DNA of 64,000 nt from Lacisediminihabitans sp046156175 (GTDB lineage Bacteria > Actinomycetota > Actinomycetes > Actinomycetales > Microbacteriaceae), in NCBI RefSeq assembly GCF_046156175.1, contig NZ_JAYLVL010000001.1, positions 1 to 64,000 on the forward strand. The letters run 5' to 3'. The position numbers and the translations under genes were made by a program. How positions within the stretch are numbered: position 1 is the stretch's first letter; each line of letters starts with the position of its first letter. The notes below the pieces were generated by a model. The model saw only the letters and a list, made by a program, of their open reading frames with translations, was not told the DNA's origin and searched no databases. Positions 1 to 8,099 of the stretch are shown here, piece by piece.

Positions 1-78
1 AGACAGGTGATCGGGTCGAGCCTCGGCAAGCATCCGCAGCGCACGCTCACGAAACTCCGCCGGATAAGGGTTAGTCAT
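1..78 (-). CDS. IS3-family transposase OrfA, N-terminal 26 codons (partial)
   Basis: The minus strand reads ATG at 78 and continues off the left edge as MTNPYPAEFRERALRMLAEA and six further residues. This is the typical N-terminus of OrfA in IS3-family elements: a short polar start, then the PAEFRERAL(R) segment that opens the helix-turn-helix. A GGAGGA ribosome-binding site lies 7-12 bases upstream. OrfA binds the inverted repeats and is normally joined to the DDE catalytic domain of OrfB by frameshifting. OrfB is outside the window, so it cannot be said whether the element is intact. Confidence 0.75.
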   Translation of the reverse strand, partial: MTNPYPAEFRERALRMLAEARPDHLS

Positions 79-127
79 AGTTCCATCCTCCAAAAGGAAA
101 GAGCGGAACGATACCCAGGGCGATTCA
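1..127 (-). mobile_element. End of an IS3-type insertion sequence, cut by the window edge
   Basis: Only the first ~127 bases are inside the window. On the minus strand they hold a good ribosome-binding site (GGAGGA) and the start of a transposase OrfA. The outer end is placed at about 127, where the minus strand reads TGAATCGCCC, because IS3-family ends start with TG and lie some tens of bases ahead of orfA. It is also where the flanking gene remnant starts to look like protein. The exact end and any target duplication cannot be fixed from one side only. Confidence 0.65.
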
Positions 128-423
128 CAATCGAATTTGGCGGTCTCAAGGGGACGCGGTGGACACCCCGAGAGGGTGAGGATCCAGCAGGGAAGCAGCT
201 CAACGCCGACGTCTACGTGTTCTGTGCTCACCTCGAAGAAGAACACTCGAAATATGATCAGCTCGATGTGAGTCAGTGGAGCTTCTTCGTCGTGCCGCGT
301 GCGGCCCTAGTTGAGTACGGCGCTGAAAGGATCCGGCTGACCACGGTGCTGAAGATGTGCGGTGGGAAAACTGCATGGGAGAGCCTGCCGGATGCGGTCA
401 GAAACGCTGCGGCTACTTCCTAA
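128..423 (+). pseudogene. C-terminal remnant of an uncharacterised protein truncated by the IS
   Basis: The frame is open from position 7 to the TAA at 421-423, but the part left of ~127 is IS sequence on the opposite strand. Only about 98 residues look native, including DVYVFCAHLEEE and DQLDVSQWSFFVVPRAAL. The pattern (A)DVYVF, then D-LDV-QW-F-VV, is one I recall from uncharacterised, possibly nuclease-like actinobacterial proteins, but I cannot name the family. No ribosome-binding site or start codon belongs to this fragment, so it is probably a dead 3' end. Function unknown. Confidence 0.5.
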
Positions 424-464
424 ACGGTCTCGAACACGTTGGTTCGGGGACAGCATTCCGCATT

Positions 465-498
465 GAGTCCGACTGATTGTGTGAATCGCGTCGGACTC
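465..498. terminator. Hairpin downstream of the truncated gene
   Basis: GAGTCCGAC (465-473) and GTCGGACTC (490-498) form a perfect 9-bp stem with a 16-nt loop. It lies about 40 bases after the stop of the remnant ending at 423 and could be its terminator. There is no T-run. Confidence 0.4.
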
Positions 499-670
499 CT
501 GCACTCCCCCGGAATTGCTGGGAAGTACGGTGCTTCGTGGAATCTCGGGAGTTATCCCGTGGAATGGCTTTCGGAGCTATCGAAAAGTGGCCAATGATGG
601 CGGGGCAAAATCAATTGTCCGAATCACCCACAGCAGTGAATTCAGCCGTTACCGGGCTGGATCTGAAGAT

Positions 671-711
671 GGGTCACGACAACTGGTCAACAGTTGTCTG
701 ACCCATTTTTT
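671..711 (+). terminator. Rho-independent terminator with T-tract
   Basis: GGGTCA + bulged C + GACAACTG (671-685) pairs with CAGTTGTCTGACCC (691-704). The loop is 5 nt, and ATTTTTTG follows on the plus strand. This is the only classical U-tract terminator seen in the window, yet no plus-strand gene clearly ends into it. It may belong to the truncated gene or to lost DNA. Confidence 0.6.
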
Positions 712-773
712 GTGCCCTGATGGAGCTCTTCTGCCCGATCGGCCACTGACAGAACATCGCGTTAACGCACGAT

Positions 774-803
774 CGGCCCGCCAGAGTGATTTCTGGCGGG
801 CCG
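774..803. terminator. Strong GC hairpin, terminator of the permease operon
   Basis: CGGCCCGCCAGA (774-785) and TCTGGCGGGCCG (792-803) form a perfect 12-bp stem with a 6-nt loop. It lies about 145 bases beyond the stop of the leftward permease gene. No T-tract follows, as is common in actinobacteria. The CGGCCCGCC core also appears in the hairpin at 6576-6611. Confidence 0.6.
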
Positions 804-949
804 AACCGTTCGAGTGAGCATATGCACGAGCCGGGTGATGCGGGCGACCTGGCCTGGAGCTTGGATTGTCTCGTCAGCGTGCAGTGCTGGACCGTCCCTG
901 CGCCGGAAGGTAGGGCGAAACAACCGCCCTGGAAAGAGCGAGACGCGCC

Positions 950-2386
950 CTATTCGACGGCGGCGGAGTCGTCCGCGAAGGTACCCGCGCGTTCGGCGAC
1001 CTCCGGGTGCCGCGCCCGCAGGATCGCGTAACCGACGATCCCGATCACGAGGCCGCCGAGGAAGTAGTACGGGAGCGTGTTGAACGGGTAGGCCGGTACG
1101 GGGAAGACGTTTGCGTAGAACACGTAGGCGAGAGACGCCACTCCGATGACTCCCATCACGGTCGCGAGGAGCACGCGTTTGACGCCGAGCTTCTTGAGGA
1201 AGAACGGAGCCCCGACGCAGACCAGGGCGTAGCTCACCATGTAGCCGAAGACGCCGACCGTGTCGATGTAGGTGGTCGCTGACAGCGGCGCGACTCCCGT
1301 CGACAGCACCGCGATCGCCGGGATCGCGACGATCGGCACGATGAGCCAAATCGCTTTGGAGGGCGTCTTGTGCCGCGGATGAGCGTGGCCGAGGAAGGCG
1401 GGAAGAATGCCCTCGTTGCTCATACCGAACAGGATTCTGGCCCCCACCGTGATGCAGGCAACGACGACGGCGAAGAACGATGCACAGAAGCCGAAGTCGA
1501 GTACCGGCTGGAGGAATCCGAGGCCCCACTGGCTGGTGAGGTCATCCATGGGCGACGCGCTCTTCGCCAGCGCGGCGGCTCCCCCCTTGAACTGAGCCAC
1601 CTGGGAGTAGGTCGCGAAGATGTAGAGGAAACCCGCGAGGATCGCGCTGCCCATGACGGCCCGCGGAATCGCGCGGAACGGGTCCTTGGACTCGGCTCCG
1701 AGTGATGCCGCGCTCTCGAATCCGACGAAGCCGAGGATGGCGATGACGACGGCGAAGACGATGCCACCGAAGGTCGACCCGGTCAGCGTGAACTGCGCGC
1801 TGTCGAAGACGTTGCCGCTCTTGAAGTAGATGATGACGAGGGTCACCGTGATGGCGATGATCGAGATGACCTCCAGCGTGGCGGATACCCGCGCCGACAC
1901 GCGAACACTCGTGATGGTGAGGAAGATCGCCCCCGCGAGCAGCAGCAGATCGAGGATGATCTGCCCGAGGATCCCGTCCAGCGCCGTAACGCCGAAGTGG
2001 CCGAGGAAGGTCGAGAGGAAGAACCCGGCGCCACAGAGCGATCCAGCGGCGATTCCGATCACTCCGAGGAACAGCGCCCAGCCGGTGACGAATGATCCGG
2101 TCGGTCCGAGGGCGGGACGCACGAGCGAGTAAAGAGACCCCACCCCCGCCCGGCGGCGGGCGAAGGTGACAATGGAGAATGCGATCACCAGCACGATGAC
2201 GGTGCCGACGAAGAACGAGAACCACGCACCGTTTCCCGCGGATGCCGCCATTTGGGCCGGCCCGAACGCGATGACGGCGCTGGGAGCGACATTGGCGACG
2301 CTTTGAGCCCCCACTTCGAAGGGAGAGACGCTGCGGCGGGCCAGGCCTCCGCTGTGATCGGTGGCGGGCGTTGAGACTGTGGACAC
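950..2386 (-). CDS. APC-superfamily amino-acid/amine permease
   Basis: A 478-residue, very hydrophobic protein with about 12 predicted membrane segments. The N-terminal region (SPFEVGAQSVANVAPSAVI) and the motif GFVGFESAASLGAES with the following KDPFRAIPRAV are typical of proton-coupled amino-acid, polyamine or organocation permeases. Substrate is not readable from sequence. The GTG start at 2386 was chosen because it lies 2 nt after the stop of the upstream dehydrogenase gene with GGAG 8-12 bases before it, so the two are translationally coupled. The upstream open frame to ~3400 only overlaps the dehydrogenase in another frame. The pairing suggests the permease imports the alcohol, amine or amino-acid precursor handled by the dehydrogenase. 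Confidence 0.85.
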   Translation of the reverse strand: MSTVSTPATDHSGGLARRSVSPFEVGAQSVANVAPSAVIAFGPAQMAASAGNGAWFSFFVGTVIVLVIAFSIVTFARRRAGVGSLYSLVRPALGPTGSFVTGWALFLGVIGIAAGSLCGAGFFLSTFLGHFGVTALDGILGQIILDLLLLAGAIFLTITSVRVSARVSATLEVISIIAITVTLVIIYFKSGNVFDSAQFTLTGSTFGGIVFAVVIAILGFVGFESAASLGAESKDPFRAIPRAVMGSAILAGFLYIFATYSQVAQFKGGAAALAKSASPMDDLTSQWGLGFLQPVLDFGFCASFFAVVVACITVGARILFGMSNEGILPAFLGHAHPRHKTPSKAIWLIVPIVAIPAIAVLSTGVAPLSATTYIDTVGVFGYMVSYALVCVGAPFFLKKLGVKRVLLATVMGVIGVASLAYVFYANVFPVPAYPFNTLPYYFLGGLVIGIVGYAILRARHPEVAERAGTFADDSAAVE

Positions 2387-2388
2387 TT

Positions 2389-3510
2389 CTACTCCGTTTC
2401 GATGGGGGTTGGGGAGCCGATAAGCAACTGCCGAAGGGCGCGTCCGGCGGCGAGGTCGGCTAGGGCCTCCGGCGCCTCGGACAGCGGGCGGCGCGCGGAG
2501 ACGAGAGACTCGAGATCGAGCTCGCCCGACATGTAGAGGTCGACGAGCCACGGGATGTCCCGCTGCGGAACGACAGACCCGTAGTTTGATCCGAGGATGC
2601 GCTGATCGGCCTCGGCAAGAGCAAGGGGATCGAACCGGGCATGCTGCCCGGTGGGCGGCAGCCCCACGATCACGGCTGCTCCCCCGAGTCCGAGCGCGGC
2701 GATGGCCTGCTCCGTGGTGGAGATCTTGCCGATGGCATCGAAGACGTAGTCGAGACCCTCCGGCACCGCCTCCTTCAGCGCCTTCACGGCATCCGTGCTG
2801 CTGCTGTCGATGACATCCGTGGCACCGAGTCGGCGGGCGAGCTCCAGCTTCTCCGGCATGATGTCGACGGCGACGATGCGCGCGGCGCCGGCCAGTCGGG
2901 CGCCTTGAATGCAATTGAGTCCGACCCCGCCGCAGCCGATCACGGCGACGGTAGACCCCGGCTGCACATTCGCCGTCTTGGTCACCGCCCCGACCCCGGT
3001 GGCGACGGCGCAGCCGACAAGCGCGAGAACGTCGAGCGGGGCATCCTTGCGCACTCGAATAGCGCCGGAGACCGGTACGACGACCCGCTCGGCGAAGGAG
3101 GAGACGCCGAGGTAGTGGTGAAGGGTGCGGCCCTGCTGCGTCAGCCGGCTCGTACCGTCGTGCAGCACACCGAGGGGCGCAACCACCTCGGCCACCAGCA
3201 CGCACTGCGCGGGCCTGCCGGCCAGGCAATATCGGCAGACACCGCAGGCGGGCACCCACGACAGCACGACGTGATCGCCGATCTCCAGATCGGTGACGCC
3301 CGGTCCGAGCGCGCTGACGACGCCCGATCCTTCGTGACCGAGTACAACAGGCGTCGAGATGTCCCAGTCCCCGGAGATGACGTGCAGATCGGAATGGCAC
3401 ACCCCCGCCGCGGTGATGGTCACCTCCACCTCACCGGCTTTGGGGTGCGCGAGATCCACTTCCGCGAGAACGGGCGTCGAACCCGGTGCTTCGAAAACGA
3501 TGGCCTTCAT
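2389..3510 (-). CDS. Zinc-dependent medium-chain alcohol dehydrogenase
   Basis: A 373-residue MDR enzyme that would oxidise an alcohol to the aldehyde with NAD+. Catalytic zinc ligands are visible as C38 (GVCHSD), H59-E60 (GHEGSG) and C167. The structural zinc site is C89, C92, C95 and C103 (SWVPACGVCRYC then GRPAQC). The Rossmann motif GCGGVG follows. The lobe resembles class III-like and mycothiol-dependent enzymes, but the substrate is uncertain. Start ATG 3510 (MKAIVFEAPG) fits family length; the frame stays open upstream but is not protein-like. It is first gene of a two-gene operon with the permease and diverges from the XRE-cupin regulator at 3692, with a likely operator between them. 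Confidence 0.88.
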   Translation of the reverse strand: MKAIVFEAPGSTPVLAEVDLAHPKAGEVEVTITAAGVCHSDLHVISGDWDISTPVVLGHEGSGVVSALGPGVTDLEIGDHVVLSWVPACGVCRYCLAGRPAQCVLVAEVVAPLGVLHDGTSRLTQQGRTLHHYLGVSSFAERVVVPVSGAIRVRKDAPLDVLALVGCAVATGVGAVTKTANVQPGSTVAVIGCGGVGLNCIQGARLAGAARIVAVDIMPEKLELARRLGATDVIDSSSTDAVKALKEAVPEGLDYVFDAIGKISTTEQAIAALGLGGAAVIVGLPPTGQHARFDPLALAEADQRILGSNYGSVVPQRDIPWLVDLYMSGELDLESLVSARRPLSEAPEALADLAAGRALRQLLIGSPTPIETE

Positions 3511-3605
3511 CGCGGCACCCCAATCGAGTGCGGGACCGGAAGGCTTGCTAGTGCCAAGATGGCGGTGTCGGACATTGAGACCTCTTTTTCGGCGACGGCG
3601 GCGAG

Positions 3606-3622
3606 GTTTAGCAGCACTAAAC
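3606..3622. promoter_or_regulatory. Candidate operator between dehydrogenase and XRE-cupin regulator
   Basis: GTTTAG-CAGCA-CTAAAC is a perfect 6-bp inverted repeat with 5-nt spacer, set in an AT-richer patch of the 181-bp divergent promoter region. It is about 95 bases from the dehydrogenase start and 70 from the regulator start. A divergent XRE regulator commonly binds such a site to control both genes. Assignment is by position only. Confidence 0.45.
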
Positions 3623-3691
3623 TTTGATGCAGAGTGGCAGAGGCCGCGCGACTTGTCAACGATTCGCCGAAAATCGACCAGTAGGAGACGG

Positions 3692-4294
3692 ATGCCGCAC
3701 CAGCCCTCCGACCTGCGCGACACCTCCTCCGGCATGAACGAGGCAGGCCCGAGGCTCCGGCAGTTGCGCAAGTCCCGCAGACTGACCCTCCTCGAGGTCG
3801 CCGAGCGGTCCGGCGTGACCAAGGGATTTCTCAGCCTGCTCGAGCGCGGTCACTCGCGAGTCTCGGTGCCGACCCTGCTGCGTATTTGTGACGCGATAGG
3901 CATCACTATCGGCTCACTCTTCGACTATCCGGTCGAGACCGTAGTGCGCAAGGGGTCCCCGCTTGACATGGGCGGAGTCGACATCGATGAATACCTCTTG
4001 ACCCCGCGGGATGAGGAACTGATCCAGGTGATGCGCACCCTGCTCCGACCCGGAGGAGGTTCTGCTGGTGCCTACGCCCTCGACGCCGTCACCATCTTCG
4101 CAATCGTGTTGCGGGGCGAGCTCGACCTCATCGTCGACTCGGTGCCCCGCCCACTGTCGGCCGGAGAGTCGACCACATTCTCTGCTCGTCTTCTGCACGA
4201 GTGGTCCAACGCGACCGATGCCGAAACGGAGGTGCTCTGGGTTATCGCGCCGCCACTCCCCCGTGACCTGCTGCCTCCGGCACTGCGCGGCTGA
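3692..4294 (+). CDS. XRE-family regulator with C-terminal cupin domain
   Basis: A 200-residue protein. An N-terminal helix-turn-helix spans residues ~18-72 (LRQLRKSRRLTLLEVAERSG, FLSLLERG, PTLLRICDAIG). A short linker leads to a cupin fold at ~110-195 (LLRPGGGSAG, LRGELDLIVDSV, LSAGESTTFSARLLHEWSN). This PuuR-like architecture senses a small metabolite through the cupin and represses a neighbouring catabolic operon. It diverges from the dehydrogenase-permease pair, which is its probable target. Start ATG 3692 is preceded by TAGGAGACGG. The effector is unknown. Confidence 0.85.
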   Translation: MPHQPSDLRDTSSGMNEAGPRLRQLRKSRRLTLLEVAERSGVTKGFLSLLERGHSRVSVPTLLRICDAIGITIGSLFDYPVETVVRKGSPLDMGGVDIDEYLLTPRDEELIQVMRTLLRPGGGSAGAYALDAVTIFAIVLRGELDLIVDSVPRPLSAGESTTFSARLLHEWSNATDAETEVLWVIAPPLPRDLLPPALRG

Positions 4295-4330
4295 GCGATC
4301 CCAGCGGTTCAGGAATTCCGGCTGTAAGAA

Positions 4331-4344
4331 GGGACCGACGTCCC
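4331..4344. promoter_or_regulatory. DosR-box-like palindrome between convergent genes
   Basis: GGGAC-CGAC-GTCCC has perfect GGGAC/GTCCC arms with the 4-nt spacer of a DosR box (11 of 14 to the core consensus). It lies between the convergent 3' ends of the XRE-cupin gene and mdh, not ahead of a start codon. It may be a weak terminator stem or a chance palindrome. Confidence 0.25.
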
Positions 4345-4353
4345 CTATCGCGG

Positions 4354-5331
4354 CTAGGCCTGCCCCGGCAGCAGCCCGAGCGTTGCCACCGCAGAGCGTT
4401 CCTCGAGCAACTCCGCCACCGAGGCATCGATGCGCGACCGGGAGAACTCGTCGATCGGAAGTCCGCGAACAACCTGCCAGTCCCCGCCCGATGAGGTTAC
4501 GGGGAACGAGCTGACCAGCCCTGCCGGGACGTCGTACGAGCCGTCCGAAACGATGCCGGCAGAGGTCCACTCCCCCGTAGTCGTGCCGTGGACCCAGTCG
4601 CGCATGTGGTCGATGGCGGCATTGGCTGCGGATGCGGCAGACGAGGAACCGCGAGCCTCGATGATCGCCGCTCCGCGCTGGGCGACCGTGGGGATGAACT
4701 CGTTCTCGACCCAGCCCTGATCCACCGTGACGGGATCACCGGAGCGAAGCGCGTGGCTGAGATCCGGATACTGCGTGGCCGAATGATTGCCCCAGATGGC
4801 CAGGCGGGAGAGCGAGGAGACGGGCGCATCGAGGTGACGTGCGAGCTGTGACAGTGCCCGGTTGTGGTCGAGTCGGGTCATCGCGGTGAATCGTGAGGAC
4901 GGTACATCCGGGGCGTGCGCGGCCGCGATCAAGGCATTGGTGTTGGCCGGGTTGCCGACGACCAGAACGCGGATATCGGCCGCCGCCGAATCGTTGATCG
5001 CGCGACCTTGCGGCCCGAAAATACCGCCGTTGGCCGCCAGGAGGTCACCGCGTTCCATGCCCGCCGTGCGCGGTCGGGAGCCGACCAGTAGCGCAACGCT
5101 GCTGCCGTCGAAGGCGTGCGTCGCGTCATCCGAGATGTCGATTGACGTGAGCAGCGGGAAGGCACAATCGTCCAGCTCCATCGCGATCCCCTCCGCGGCT
5201 CGCATCGCCGGCGGTACTTCGAGCAGTCGCAGCTCGACCGGGACATCCGGGCCGAGCATCTCGCCGGACGCGATGCGAAAGAGGAGGGCGTAGCCGATCT
5301 GTCCGGCTGCGCCGGTCACGGTGATTTTCAC
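4354..5331 (-). CDS. mdh: Malate dehydrogenase
   Basis: A 325-residue NAD-dependent malate dehydrogenase of the cytosolic-eukaryote-like type used by actinobacteria (about 329 residues). It interconverts malate and oxaloacetate in the TCA cycle. Visible features are the dinucleotide motif GAAGQIGYALLFRIASGEM, GNPANTNALI, the substrate-binding TRLDHNRALSQLA, and the catalytic-histidine segment IWGNHSATQYPD. The substrate-loop arginines are present in SRPRTAGMERGDLL. The GTG start at 5331 (VKITVTGAAG) matches the family N-terminus; a longer start would add unlike sequence. Single gene, convergent with the regulator on its left. Confidence 0.95.
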   Translation of the reverse strand: MKITVTGAAGQIGYALLFRIASGEMLGPDVPVELRLLEVPPAMRAAEGIAMELDDCAFPLLTSIDISDDATHAFDGSSVALLVGSRPRTAGMERGDLLAANGGIFGPQGRAINDSAAADIRVLVVGNPANTNALIAAAHAPDVPSSRFTAMTRLDHNRALSQLARHLDAPVSSLSRLAIWGNHSATQYPDLSHALRSGDPVTVDQGWVENEFIPTVAQRGAAIIEARGSSSAASAANAAIDHMRDWVHGTTTGEWTSAGIVSDGSYDVPAGLVSSFPVTSSGGDWQVVRGLPIDEFSRSRIDASVAELLEERSAVATLGLLPGQA

Positions 5332-5514
5332 ACTTCGACAGTACGCCGCTCGACCAGGAATGAAGGGCCGCAAGCCGAACGATCGGCCCGCCTCTCAGCA
5401 TCCGAGGATCTTAACGGAACGCGCCGGATGCGGTGACTATGGACCTCGCCGCGATCGTGACGGACAATGTTGGCCAGCATCTTCGCAGCGCGGCGACCGA
5501 GAGGAGAACATGAC

Positions 5515-5865
5515 ATGAGCGGTGATCAGGCGGCACCGGCGTCGCGGGGCGTGTCAATCGAATTGCTCTCGGCGGTGGACCTCGGCCCCGAGATCGCGGG
5601 TATGGCGGGGCGCCAGCTGAGGATGCGAAAAGTGACCATCGACCCCGGAGGGGTCTTCGGCCCCGTGCACGACCACGTGGGCAGACCGGGCTCGGTCTAT
5701 GTCCTGCAGGGAACGATCACCGACCACCGGGAGGGCGAAAGCACGGAGTACGGGCCCGGCCCGGGGTGGCCGGAAGACAGTGACACCGAGCATTGGCTGG
5801 AGAACACGGGCACGACACCAGCCGTCGAGATCTCGGTGGATATCGTGTCGGTGTCAACAGCCTGA
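5515..5865 (+). CDS. Small cupin-domain protein
   Basis: A 116-residue single-domain cupin. The core reads RQLRMRKVTIDPGGVFGPVHDHVGRPGSVYVLQG, then a second strand set ending in HWLENTGTTPAVEISVDIV. The H-x-H pair (VHDHVG) with a downstream Glu/His fits a metal-binding cupin motif 1, and HWLENTG gives motif 2. Such proteins can be small dioxygenases, isomerases or sensors; activity cannot be told. Start ATG 5515 has GAGGAGAAC 5-14 bases upstream. An in-frame ATG at 5467 exists but has no ribosome-binding site. Confidence 0.7.
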   Translation: MSGDQAAPASRGVSIELLSAVDLGPEIAGMAGRQLRMRKVTIDPGGVFGPVHDHVGRPGSVYVLQGTITDHREGESTEYGPGPGWPEDSDTEHWLENTGTTPAVEISVDIVSVSTA

Positions 5866-5970
5866 CGTGGGCCCTCCACCGACTTCCGCTTGTGCGGTAG
5901 CCGATCTCCCGGTGTTACGCCCCGAGACGCCGTGTGACGTAACGCTCGACGGATGCCGCGCGGTCGACCA

Positions 5971-5976
5971 TATGGT
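5971..5976 (+). promoter_or_regulatory. Likely -10 box of a leaderless OsmC transcript
   Basis: TATGGT at 5971-5976 is followed by 6 nt and then the ATG at 5983. No ribosome-binding site precedes the ATG, so transcription probably starts on or beside the start codon. Confidence 0.4.
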
Positions 5977-5982
5977 GTGGCC

Positions 5983-6534
5983 ATGACACTTCTCGACTCA
6001 GCCACAGCACCGACCTCTAGCGCGGTGGACCGTGCCGAACGACTCACCGCCGCCGGCGCCTCCTGGGGCTCACGCATCGCCGCCGACCCCGCACAGGCTC
6101 ACCTCACCTACCGGGTGAAGGGCCGAGGCGAAGGCTCGGTGGCCTCCGCCATCACCGCAGGCAAGCACCGCTTCCTCGTGGACGAACCTGCCGCCCTCGC
6201 CGGTGATGACGTCGCCGCCAGTCCCGTCGAGATTGCGCTCGGCGCCCTCATTTCCTGCCAGGTCGTGGTCTACCGCCTCTATGCGCAGGCGCTCGGCATC
6301 CGGGTCGACGACATCTCGGTCGTTGCGGAAGGCGACCTCGACGCCAGCAAGCTGTTCGGCATCAATGAGGGCGTGCGTGCCGGCTTCAGCGACATCCGTC
6401 TCGACATCACCCTCACCGGACCGGAGTCGGACGAGCGGTACCAAGAACTGCGCGAGGTCGTCGACAAGCACTGCCCTGTACTCGACCTCTTCGCCAACCC
6501 CACCCCCGTGAGCGTCGCGGTGGTCAAGGGCTGA
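5983..6534 (+). CDS. OsmC/Ohr-family peroxide-reducing protein
   Basis: A 183-residue OsmC-fold protein. The family reduces organic hydroperoxides through two cysteines: here C92 (ALISCQVVVYRLYA) and C164 (DKHCPVLDL), at the usual spacing. The central strand VRAGFSDIRLDITLTG is also typical. It acts in the cytoplasm in defence against peroxides. The start ATG 5983 seems leaderless. An in-frame ATG at 5953 would add ten arginine/proline-rich residues absent from the family. It is convergent with the aldehyde dehydrogenase and separated from it by a strong bidirectional terminator. Confidence 0.85.
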   Translation: MTLLDSATAPTSSAVDRAERLTAAGASWGSRIAADPAQAHLTYRVKGRGEGSVASAITAGKHRFLVDEPAALAGDDVAASPVEIALGALISCQVVVYRLYAQALGIRVDDISVVAEGDLDASKLFGINEGVRAGFSDIRLDITLTGPESDERYQELREVVDKHCPVLDLFANPTPVSVAVVKG

Positions 6535-6575
6535 CAGGCGCGAGCGCACCGCACATCCGTGTGCCGACGCCACGA

Positions 6576-6611
6576 GAACGGCCCGCCGGCGAAGTCACCG
6601 GCGGGCCGTTC
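6576..6611. terminator. Bidirectional terminator
   Basis: GAACGGCCCGCCGG (6576-6589) and CCGGCGGGCCGTTC (6598-6611) form a perfect 14-bp stem with an 8-nt loop between the convergent OsmC and aldehyde dehydrogenase genes. The plus strand continues TTC and the minus strand TCG, so no long U-run is present. Confidence 0.8.
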
Positions 6612-6638
6612 TTCGGTCAGAAGGCGGGCTGGCTCAGA

Positions 6639-8030
6639 TCAGAACGCAGCGTTGATGTCGACGATGTCGATGACCTTCTTGTTGATGAATTCCTGGATGC
6701 CGAGATTGGTCAACTCGTGACCATAGCCGGAGTGCTTCACTCCACCGAACGGGATGTCGGCCTTGACCATGGTCGGGTGGTTCACGTAGACCATCCCGGT
6801 CTCGATCTTGCGGGCCACCTTCTCCCCGTTGACCGTGTCCCTGGTGAACACGGATCCGCCGAGGCCGAACGGCGAGTCGTTGGCGACGGTGATCGCCTCT
6901 GCCTCGTCCTTCACACGGATGATGATGGAGACCGGGCCGAAGAACTCCTCGAAGTACGAGGGGTTCGCGCTGGTCATTCCGGTGAGGATCGTCGGCTGGT
7001 AGAAGGCGCCATTCGCGGGCACCTTCTCGCCGAGAGTCTCGGCGGTGGCGCCGCCGGCGATGGCCTTCTCGACTTGGACGGCCAGCTTGTCGGCGGCTCC
7101 CTGGGACGAGAGCGGGGCGAGGGTTGTAGCCGGATCCATCGGATCCCCCATCTTCAGCGCGGTGACTCCGGCGCGGTACTTCTCCATGAATTCGTCGAAG
7201 ACCTCGTCGACCACGATCAAGCGCTTCGCGGACACGCAGACCTGCCCGGCATTCCAGTGGCGTCCGAACACGGCCCACTGCACTGTCTTGTCGATGTCGG
7301 CGTCGGCGAGCACCACGAACGCATCCGAGCCACCGAGCTCGAGGGTGCTCTTCTTCACGGCCTTGGCGGCGTACGCGGCGATGATCGCGCCCGCCTCCTC
7401 GCTGCCCGTGAGGGCGACGCCACGAACGCGGGGGTCATTGATGACGTACTCGGTGAGGTTGTGTGGGAGGTAGAGGTTCTTGAATGCCCCGGCTGGAAGA
7501 CCCGCGCGCTCGAAGAGGTCGTCGAACATCGCGGCAGCCTGGGGTACGTTGCTGGCGTGCTTGAGCAGGATCGTGTTGCCGGCAAGCAGCTGCGGGCCGG
7601 CCACGCGAACCACCTGGTAGTACGGGAAATTCCATGGTTCGACGCTGAGAAGCACACCGAGCGGCTGGCTCACGATCTCGACCTCTCCCTCCGCGGCAAA
7701 AGCCACGGGCACGGTGATCGTTTCGAGCAACGACTCACCATGTTCGGCGTAGTACTGCAGGATGTCCGCCGACAGGTCGACCTCGGCCTCCGCCTCTCCG
7801 ATCACCTTGCCCATCTCGAGGGTGAGGAGCTCCGCATAGCGACGTTTGTCGGCGCGCAACAGCTCGGCTGCCTTGGCGAGAACAGCCGTCCTGGTCGAAA
7901 AAGGGGTCTCCCTCCAGGCGAGGAACGCACTGTGTGCGGCAGCAATGGCAGCGTCGACCTCTTCAAGCGTCGCATCGGCGAAGGTCGCGACAGTTTCATT
8001 GGTGTAGGGATTGATCGTCTGATACGTCAT
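6639..8030 (-). CDS. NAD(P)-dependent aldehyde (succinate-semialdehyde-type) dehydrogenase
   Basis: A 463-residue aldehyde dehydrogenase. The oxyanion Asn134 (EPWNFPYYQ), general base E231 (LELGGSD) and catalytic C265 (GQVCVSAKR) are all in place, as is the C-terminal PFGGVKHSGYGHEL. This layout and length match the short succinate-semialdehyde dehydrogenase group, which oxidises semialdehydes and other aldehydes to acids. The substrate here is inferred only by type. A DosR-like box at 8100-8113 lies 70 bases upstream with a GAGGCT hexamer 22 nt beyond it, so expression is probably raised under hypoxia. The gene may remove aldehydes in the same programme as the linked dehydrogenases. Confidence 0.88.
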   Translation of the reverse strand: MTYQTINPYTNETVATFADATLEEVDAAIAAAHSAFLAWRETPFSTRTAVLAKAAELLRADKRRYAELLTLEMGKVIGEAEAEVDLSADILQYYAEHGESLLETITVPVAFAAEGEVEIVSQPLGVLLSVEPWNFPYYQVVRVAGPQLLAGNTILLKHASNVPQAAAMFDDLFERAGLPAGAFKNLYLPHNLTEYVINDPRVRGVALTGSEEAGAIIAAYAAKAVKKSTLELGGSDAFVVLADADIDKTVQWAVFGRHWNAGQVCVSAKRLIVVDEVFDEFMEKYRAGVTALKMGDPMDPATTLAPLSSQGAADKLAVQVEKAIAGGATAETLGEKVPANGAFYQPTILTGMTSANPSYFEEFFGPVSIIIRVKDEAEAITVANDSPFGLGGSVFTRDTVNGEKVARKIETGMVYVNHPTMVKADIPFGGVKHSGYGHELTNLGIQEFINKKVIDIVDINAAF

Positions 8031-8099
8031 GTCGAAGGACCATTTTCTGCAGCGGCGCTGCGTCGTCTTCGAGCCTCACATCGCTGCCGGACGCTACTA

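Larger units (their letters stand above)
424..949. other. Non-coding stretch with three hairpins; no gene supported
   Basis: About 525 bases separate the IS-truncated remnant from the next real gene. Short open frames occur on the plus strand (e.g. 477-701) but lack ribosome-binding sites and recognisable products, and the base composition is less GC-rich than the neighbouring genes. The only structure I can support is the three inverted repeats listed separately (465-498, 671-711, 774-803). It may be debris of a lost or transferred segment. Confidence 0.5.

Noticed and set aside
477..701. Possible 74-residue gene ahead of the orphan terminator
   Set aside because: No ribosome-binding site, no recognisable sequence, and overlapping frames of equal length; kept as non-coding, though a small RNA is possible.
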